A stretch of DNA of 64,000 nucleotides from Ruixingdingia sedimenti (lineage in GTDB: Bacteria > Pseudomonadota > Alphaproteobacteria > Rhodobacterales > Rhodobacteraceae): NCBI RefSeq assembly GCF_031432425.1, contig NZ_JAVKPH010000017.1, positions 1 through 64,000 on the forward strand. The letters run 5' to 3'. A model generated the notes under the pieces. That model did not search any database. It saw only the letters and a list, made by a program, of their open reading frames with translations, and was not told the DNA's origin. The translations under genes and the position numbers were made by a program. This document shows, one piece after another, positions 60,676 to 64,000 of this stretch (within the stretch, counting starts at the first letter, position 1; each line of letters opens with the position of its first letter).

Positions 60676-61152
60676 TCAGAGGATTTCGAAGATTTCGTAG
60701 ATGACCATCATCCCCTCGCGCCGGCCCACGCCCACGGTCATGATGCCGTTGAGCCAGGCATAGCGGGGATCGCCGGTTTCGAACCAGGGGGCGTTGCGCA
60801 GGTAATAGTCGGTCCACGGCACCTGTTCGCCCGCCAGCAGGCGGTCCGACACCTCCTGGCTCGCGGTACGGATGCCGCGGTAATAGATCAGCACCCGCGC
60901 GCCATCGTGGGTTTCCAGCAGCACCCGCACATCGGGATGCCATGCGCCATCGGCGCGCTGCGTCAGGCTGTCGTTGCCGCCGGGCAGGATGATGCCCGAC
61001 AGGCGCGGGCCGGTGAAGGTGCCGCCCCTGAGCATGTCGAAACGGCGGTTGCCCACGGGCGTGACGCCCGCCGGCATCGGGCGTTCGACCTCGATCGCCA
61101 GCGTGCCGAGGAAACGGTGGTCGAGGCGGGCGGGGGGCGGAACGGCGGTCAT
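60676..61152 (-). CDS. DUF3237-domain protein
   Basis: 158 residues. It matches DUF3237: an initial strand LGTLAIEVERPM, then GTFTGPRLSGIILPGGNDSL, DVRVLLETHDGARVLIYYRG, and the C-terminal NGIMTVGVGRREGMMVIYEIF. The fold is a small beta barrel of unknown function, often found in aromatic and polyketide catabolic clusters. It lies between two SnoaL-like genes (gaps of 15 and 7 bases), which suggests joint action on the same intermediate. Confidence 0.8.
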   Translation of the reverse strand: MTAVPPPARLDHRFLGTLAIEVERPMPAGVTPVGNRRFDMLRGGTFTGPRLSGIILPGGNDSLTQRADGAWHPDVRVLLETHDGARVLIYYRGIRTASQEVSDRLLAGEQVPWTDYYLRNAPWFETGDPRYAWLNGIMTVGVGRREGMMVIYEIFEIL

Positions 61153-61159
61153 GGGCCCC

Positions 61160-61633
61160 TCAGCGATGCGCGTCGAAACCGCCCGCGAAGGCCTTCATGA
61201 AGGCCAGCGGGTTGACGTATTCCTTGAGCGAGACGAGATGCCCGTCCTGCGCGCGGAAGATGCAGACATAGCTGTTTTCATAGACCTTGCCGGTTTCCCC
61301 CACCAGCGAGCGCGCATGCGCCTCGACGATCACGGTGCCGGGGTCGGTGGTGCGGTGCAGCGCATCGACCCAGAACACATGGTCGCGCCGGTTGGCAAAG
61401 GCAGCGCGGTAATGTGCCATGATCTCTTCCCGGCCGCGGAAGGCGTCGGTGACGAAATTGCCGAAACCCTCGGGCTTGAAGGGGATTTCCTGCACCGCCT
61501 CGGGGTGCCAGAGCTGCTCGAACGCATCCAGTTCGCGCCGCATCAGCAGGGTGAAATACGACAGCGCAAGGCGTTCGGCCTCGTCCTTCGGGGTGATCTC
61601 GTCGGCGCGGCGGGTGGGGACGGTGGCGGTCAT
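61160..61633 (-). CDS. SnoaL-like (NTF2-fold) protein 2
   Basis: 157 residues, NTF2 fold: LALSYFTLLMRRELDAFEQLWH, AVQEIPFKPEGFGNFVTDAFRGR and VCIFRAQDGHLVSLKEYVNPL. Paralogous to protein 1 in the same operon. It starts nine bases after the stop of the hydratase gene. The catalytic residues of characterised polyketide cyclases are not recognisable, so this is a fold-level call. Confidence 0.75.
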   Translation of the reverse strand: MTATVPTRRADEITPKDEAERLALSYFTLLMRRELDAFEQLWHPEAVQEIPFKPEGFGNFVTDAFRGREEIMAHYRAAFANRRDHVFWVDALHRTTDPGTVIVEAHARSLVGETGKVYENSYVCIFRAQDGHLVSLKEYVNPLAFMKAFAGGFDAHR

Positions 61634-61642
61634 GGGGGCTCC

Positions 61643-62428
61643 TCAGGCGAAACGGGCGGTGACGCGGCCCAACACGCCGAAATCGGCGGTGGCGGTGGCG
61701 CCGGGGTGGATGGGCAGGGGGGCCGCGCAGGTGCCGGTCGTCACCACCTGCCCCGCGCGCAGGCCGGGGCCGAACTGCGACAATTCGTTGGCGAGCCAGG
61801 TCAGCGCGAGCCGCGGGTCGCCCAGGACATTGGCGCCCGAGCCTTCGGCGACCTCGCCGCCCTCGACCCAGGCGGTGACGCGGTGGGTGGACAGGTCCAG
61901 CGCGCGCCAGTCGGCGGCGGTGGCGCCCGCCAGCACGAACCAATGCGCGCAGGCGTTGTCGGCGATCAGCTGCGCCGCGCCGACACGGGCGAAATCGGCA
62001 TAGCGGGAATCGGGGATTTCCAGCGCCGCATGGACACTGGCGACCGCCGCCATCACCTCGGGCGGTTCATAGGGCGCGGCGCGGGGCGGCAGGTCGGCGC
62101 GCAGGCGAAAGGCGAATTCGGGTTCGGCCACCGCCATGTGGTTCACGCCCGCGGGCACCGTGCCGCCCGAGGCGATCACCCGATGCGCCAGCAGCCGGCC
62201 CGCCAGCGGCCCGTCCACCCCAATATGCGCCTGCCCCGCGGCCGAGGTCGCGGCCAGCTTCCAGCCGTAAAGCGGCCCCGGCGCCGCACGTTCGGCCAGC
62301 GCCTGGATGGCATAGCCCCCGGCCCGCGAGGCGGGGCGCAGGTCGTCGGGCAGCGCCGCGATCACCTGCCCCCGCGCCCAGAGGCCGAGCAGCAGGTCGG
62401 ATGCCGCCTGCGCCCCGCCCCCGGTCAC
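61643..62428 (-). CDS. 2-keto-4-pentenoate hydratase-like protein (fumarylacetoacetate hydrolase family)
   Basis: 261 residues, MhpD/HpaH length. Motifs: YGWKLAATSAAGQAHIGVDGPLAG (substrate entry), then AEPEFAFRLRADLPPR, which holds the metal-ligand glutamates (normally E-x-E-x-x-F), and DNACAHWFVLAG. It would hydrate a 2-hydroxy-penta-2,4-dienoate, as in meta-cleavage pathways, or decarboxylate a 2-oxo acid. It begins with GTG in a GTGA overlap with the stop of the preceding SnoaL-like gene; the in-frame extension upstream is that gene read in another frame. The presence of such an enzyme hints that a ring-cleavage product is processed here. Confidence 0.83.
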   Translation of the reverse strand: MTGGGAQAASDLLLGLWARGQVIAALPDDLRPASRAGGYAIQALAERAAPGPLYGWKLAATSAAGQAHIGVDGPLAGRLLAHRVIASGGTVPAGVNHMAVAEPEFAFRLRADLPPRAAPYEPPEVMAAVASVHAALEIPDSRYADFARVGAAQLIADNACAHWFVLAGATAADWRALDLSTHRVTAWVEGGEVAEGSGANVLGDPRLALTWLANELSQFGPGLRAGQVVTTGTCAAPLPIHPGATATADFGVLGRVTARFA

Positions 62429-63003
62429 GAGGTCAGCCCGCCCCGGGCGCGTTCGGCATAGACGAAATCCTGCCGGTCGCGCCGGCCCACCGTCCAGTCG
62501 GCGCCGAATTTCGGCCCGTTCTCGGGCACTTCGGACATCATCGTGTTGTCGAACACCACCGTGCGCTCGGCGATCTTCCAGCGGCCGCCGCGGCGCTCGA
62601 ACCGGTCGACATAGCGGGCGAAGGCCAGAAGGTCCGTCGCCGTCCCCGCCTTGCCGCTGGCGCCGCCCGCCAGCGCCGCAAGCCCCGCCGTGCCCTCTGC
62701 CGGATAGCGCTGGCAGGTGAGGTTGTAGGTTTCCACCACCGCGCTGTCGGGGCCGGTGAACTCGATCAGCATGTTGGCGACGATATGCATCGACATGGCG
62801 ACCGACCTGTGCCGCCCGCGGATCCATTCGATCAGCCCGTCGACGCCGCCGGTGTAGAGGCCGTGGTTGTCGATGGCATCGGTATGGAACACCTCGCGGA
62901 TCGCGTCGTAGTCCAGCCGGTCGATGGCGCGGGTCCAGCGGTACATGACATCCTGGATCTCGGCGCGGTCGGCCAGACGGGCGGGGGAATAGGCGTCGCT
63001 CAT
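62425..63003 (-). CDS. SnoaL-like (NTF2-fold) protein 3
   Basis: 192 residues, longer than the other two. It starts with LADRAEIQDVMYRWTRAIDRLDYDAIREVF, the pattern of the SnoaL_4/ring-hydroxylating dioxygenase beta-subunit-like group, then VAMSMHIVANMLIEFTGPDSAVVETYN and FERRGGRWKIAERTVVFDN. The aspartate and histidine in this subfamily (DRLDYD, MHIVANML) can be catalytic in dehydratases such as scytalone dehydratase. It is the first gene of the seven-gene operon and overlaps the hydratase start by four bases. Confidence 0.78.
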   Translation of the reverse strand: MSDAYSPARLADRAEIQDVMYRWTRAIDRLDYDAIREVFHTDAIDNHGLYTGGVDGLIEWIRGRHRSVAMSMHIVANMLIEFTGPDSAVVETYNLTCQRYPAEGTAGLAALAGGASGKAGTATDLLAFARYVDRFERRGGRWKIAERTVVFDNTMMSEVPENGPKFGADWTVGRRDRQDFVYAERARGGLTS

Positions 63004-63080
63004 GGGGGCCTCCTGAAGTTGGATGGCCCATCATTGCGCCCTGCCCGCCTTCCCGCCTGCCCCCGCGCCGGGTGACAGGA

Positions 63081-63635
63081 TTAACCACGCCTGTGGGTGG
63101 CGGCGACGCGGGCGATCTCCTCATAGATCCCCGACAAAAGGTTGAGCGCCTGCGTCGCCTCGGTCAGCCGTTCGGCGAAACCGGGCACATTTGCGATGGC
63201 GGCGATCAGCAGGCGGCGGCGCAGGGCGCCGTAATCCTCGGTCACGCGGCGGCCTTCCGCTGTCACCTGATAGGTCACGCCCGACCGCCCGGCCCCGCGC
63301 CGTTCCACCAGCCCCGCCGCGATCAGCTTGCGCAGCGAATACTGGATGTTCGGCACATCGTCGCGGTTCGTCAGCCGCGCGAGGTCCTTCATCGTCTTGG
63401 GCCGCTCGTTCATGCGGATGATGTGCAGCATCGCGTTTTCCGGCCCCGTCGCCGCCAGATCGCAGACCGAGGCAAGGCATTCCGACTGCCAGCGCGCGAA
63501 TCCCTCGGCCGTGCGCATCAGCGCGAATTCAAGCTCCGTCGTCGCCACCTCGTCGGGGCTCTGCGCCAGATGCCAGCGGTAGTCGAGCCCCGGCGCGCCG
63601 GAATCGTTTTGAATTTCAAGCGTTTTCCGCGCCAT
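63081..63635 (-). CDS. Winged-helix (MarR-like) transcriptional regulator
   Basis: 184 residues. The N-terminal half is helical (RWHLAQSPDEVATTELEFALMRTAEGFARW). The winged helix lies at about 70-150: MLHIIRMNERPKTMKDLARLTNRDDVPNIQYSLRKLIAAGLVERRGAGRSGVTYQVTAEGRR, the MarR-type recognition helix and wing. It belongs to a MarR-related family near HpaR/COG4742-like regulators. It is upstream of and co-directional with the seven-gene operon (77 bp gap) and diverges from the flavin monooxygenase gene across 119 bp, so it likely controls both directions. The start follows GAAGGGGGCCGGGC. Confidence 0.8.
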   Translation of the reverse strand: MARKTLEIQNDSGAPGLDYRWHLAQSPDEVATTELEFALMRTAEGFARWQSECLASVCDLAATGPENAMLHIIRMNERPKTMKDLARLTNRDDVPNIQYSLRKLIAAGLVERRGAGRSGVTYQVTAEGRRVTEDYGALRRRLLIAAIANVPGFAERLTEATQALNLLSGIYEEIARVAATHRRG

Positions 63636-63679
63636 GCCCGGCCCCCTTCCGCAGCCCCCAGACTGGCCCGCCAAACCCG

Positions 63680-63707
63680 TTGACGCAATGCGATTTTACG
63701 ATAGACT
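63680..63707 (+). promoter_or_regulatory. Possible sigma70-type promoter for the flavin monooxygenase gene
   Basis: TTGACG (63680-63685), 16 bases, then TAGACT (63702-63707), 47 bp upstream of the ATG. The overlapping ATTTTA (63693-63698) and TAAAAT (63716-63721) arms form an inverted repeat that the divergent MarR-like regulator could bind. Based on pattern only. Confidence 0.4.
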
Positions 63708-63754
63708 TTCAAACATAAAATAACACCAAAACCCCAACCAACAGGATGACCCCG

Positions 63755-64000
63755 ATGTCCGACGCCCCGATGCTGACCGGCGATCACTTTCGCCTGGGCA
63801 CCTTTTCGACCAACTGTTCCTCCGGCATGACGGTGACGAAGGTCCCCGAACGCTGGCAGAACAGCTGGGACAACAACCTGCGGCTGGCGAAGATGCTGGA
63901 CGCCGCGGGGATCGACTTCATGCTGCCGATCGCGCGCTGGATCGGCTATGGCGGGGAAACCGATTTCCACGGCGGCGTGCTGGAAACGATGACCTGGGCG
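63755..64000 (+). CDS. LLM-class flavin-dependent monooxygenase, N-terminal 82 codons (runs off the window)
   Basis: The plus-strand frame reads MSDAPMLTGDHFRLGTFSTN, then NNLRLAKMLDAAGIDFMLPI, ARWIGYGGETDFHGGVLETM. This matches the N-terminus of luciferase-like FMN monooxygenases of the RutA/SfnG/alkanesulfonate type (TIM barrel), which insert oxygen using reduced FMN from a partner reductase. The first ATG in frame (63746) is too close to the AGG site; the one at 63755 has proper spacing. It diverges from the MarR-like gene. Being the first gene rightward, it probably starts a new operon of the same pathway. The active-site region is not in the window. Confidence 0.8.
   Translation, partial: MSDAPMLTGDHFRLGTFSTNCSSGMTVTKVPERWQNSWDNNLRLAKMLDAAGIDFMLPIARWIGYGGETDFHGGVLETMTWA

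Overview
The window is about 64 kb of GC-rich DNA (estimated high sixties percent GC). Gene content, codon choice and style (short intergenic gaps, ATGA/GTGA start-stop overlaps, a DUF2849-sulfite reductase-CysH-DUF934-Fpr operon) suggest an alphaproteobacterium of the Rhodobacterales. This is inferred from recognition, not from a search. I saw no rRNA, tRNA, CRISPR array, transposase or integrase. Almost all of the sequence is coding.

Region 1 (1-17,000) is an alicyclic-acid catabolic locus. On the minus strand, thirteen genes run with little or no spacing: badH, badI, a complete branched-chain-type ABC transporter (binding protein, two permeases, two ATPases), an acyl-CoA dehydrogenase (aliB candidate), aliA (cyclohexanecarboxylate-CoA ligase), an SDR, a fused enoyl-CoA hydratase/3-hydroxyacyl-CoA dehydrogenase, a PcaF-like thiolase and the start of etfB. 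A MarR gene (badR) diverges from badH. A second acyl-CoA dehydrogenase, a zinc-type MDR oxidoreductase and a badK-like crotonase follow. Together they can import and activate cyclohexanecarboxylate, dehydrogenate, hydrate and oxidise the ring, open it to pimeloyl-CoA and beta-oxidise that. A gcdH gene at 40.7 kb would finish the route from glutaryl-CoA.

Region 2 (17,000-42,000) is mixed housekeeping and accessory DNA: a hyuA-hyuB-lysR operon; an Lrp regulator divergent from a sulfite-reduction and siroheme operon; an alanine-rich membrane-anchored protein; infC with an apparent AUA start codon; a TerC/CBS protein; pgm; a Tat-exported SQOR-type sulfide:quinone oxidoreductase with an Rrf2 regulator; a CapD/FlaA1-like epimerase; guaB; and a LysR-gcdH pair.

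Region 3 (42,000-64,000) looks like a second, unfamiliar catabolic island. It holds two P450s, three NIPSNAP-like proteins, an AroE-like dehydrogenase, SDRs, an iron-type ADH, a TIM-barrel isomerase-like protein, a GST, a class IV aminotransferase, two PPC/DUF296 proteins, three SnoaL-like proteins, a DUF3237 protein, a Gfo/Idh dehydrogenase, a 2-keto-4-pentenoate hydratase-like protein, an LLM-type flavin monooxygenase (cut by the window end), Lrp and MarR-like regulators, and three paralogous TRAP binding proteins (DctP) with no TRAP membrane subunits in the window. I cannot name its substrate.

Two families of structured intergenic repeats run across the window, three copies each. One lies 41-48 bp after a stop codon in a fixed orientation. 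The other always sits between convergent genes as a long stem-loop. These repeats, the shared operator motif of the bad/ali locus and the three orphan DctP proteins are the main items for follow-up.
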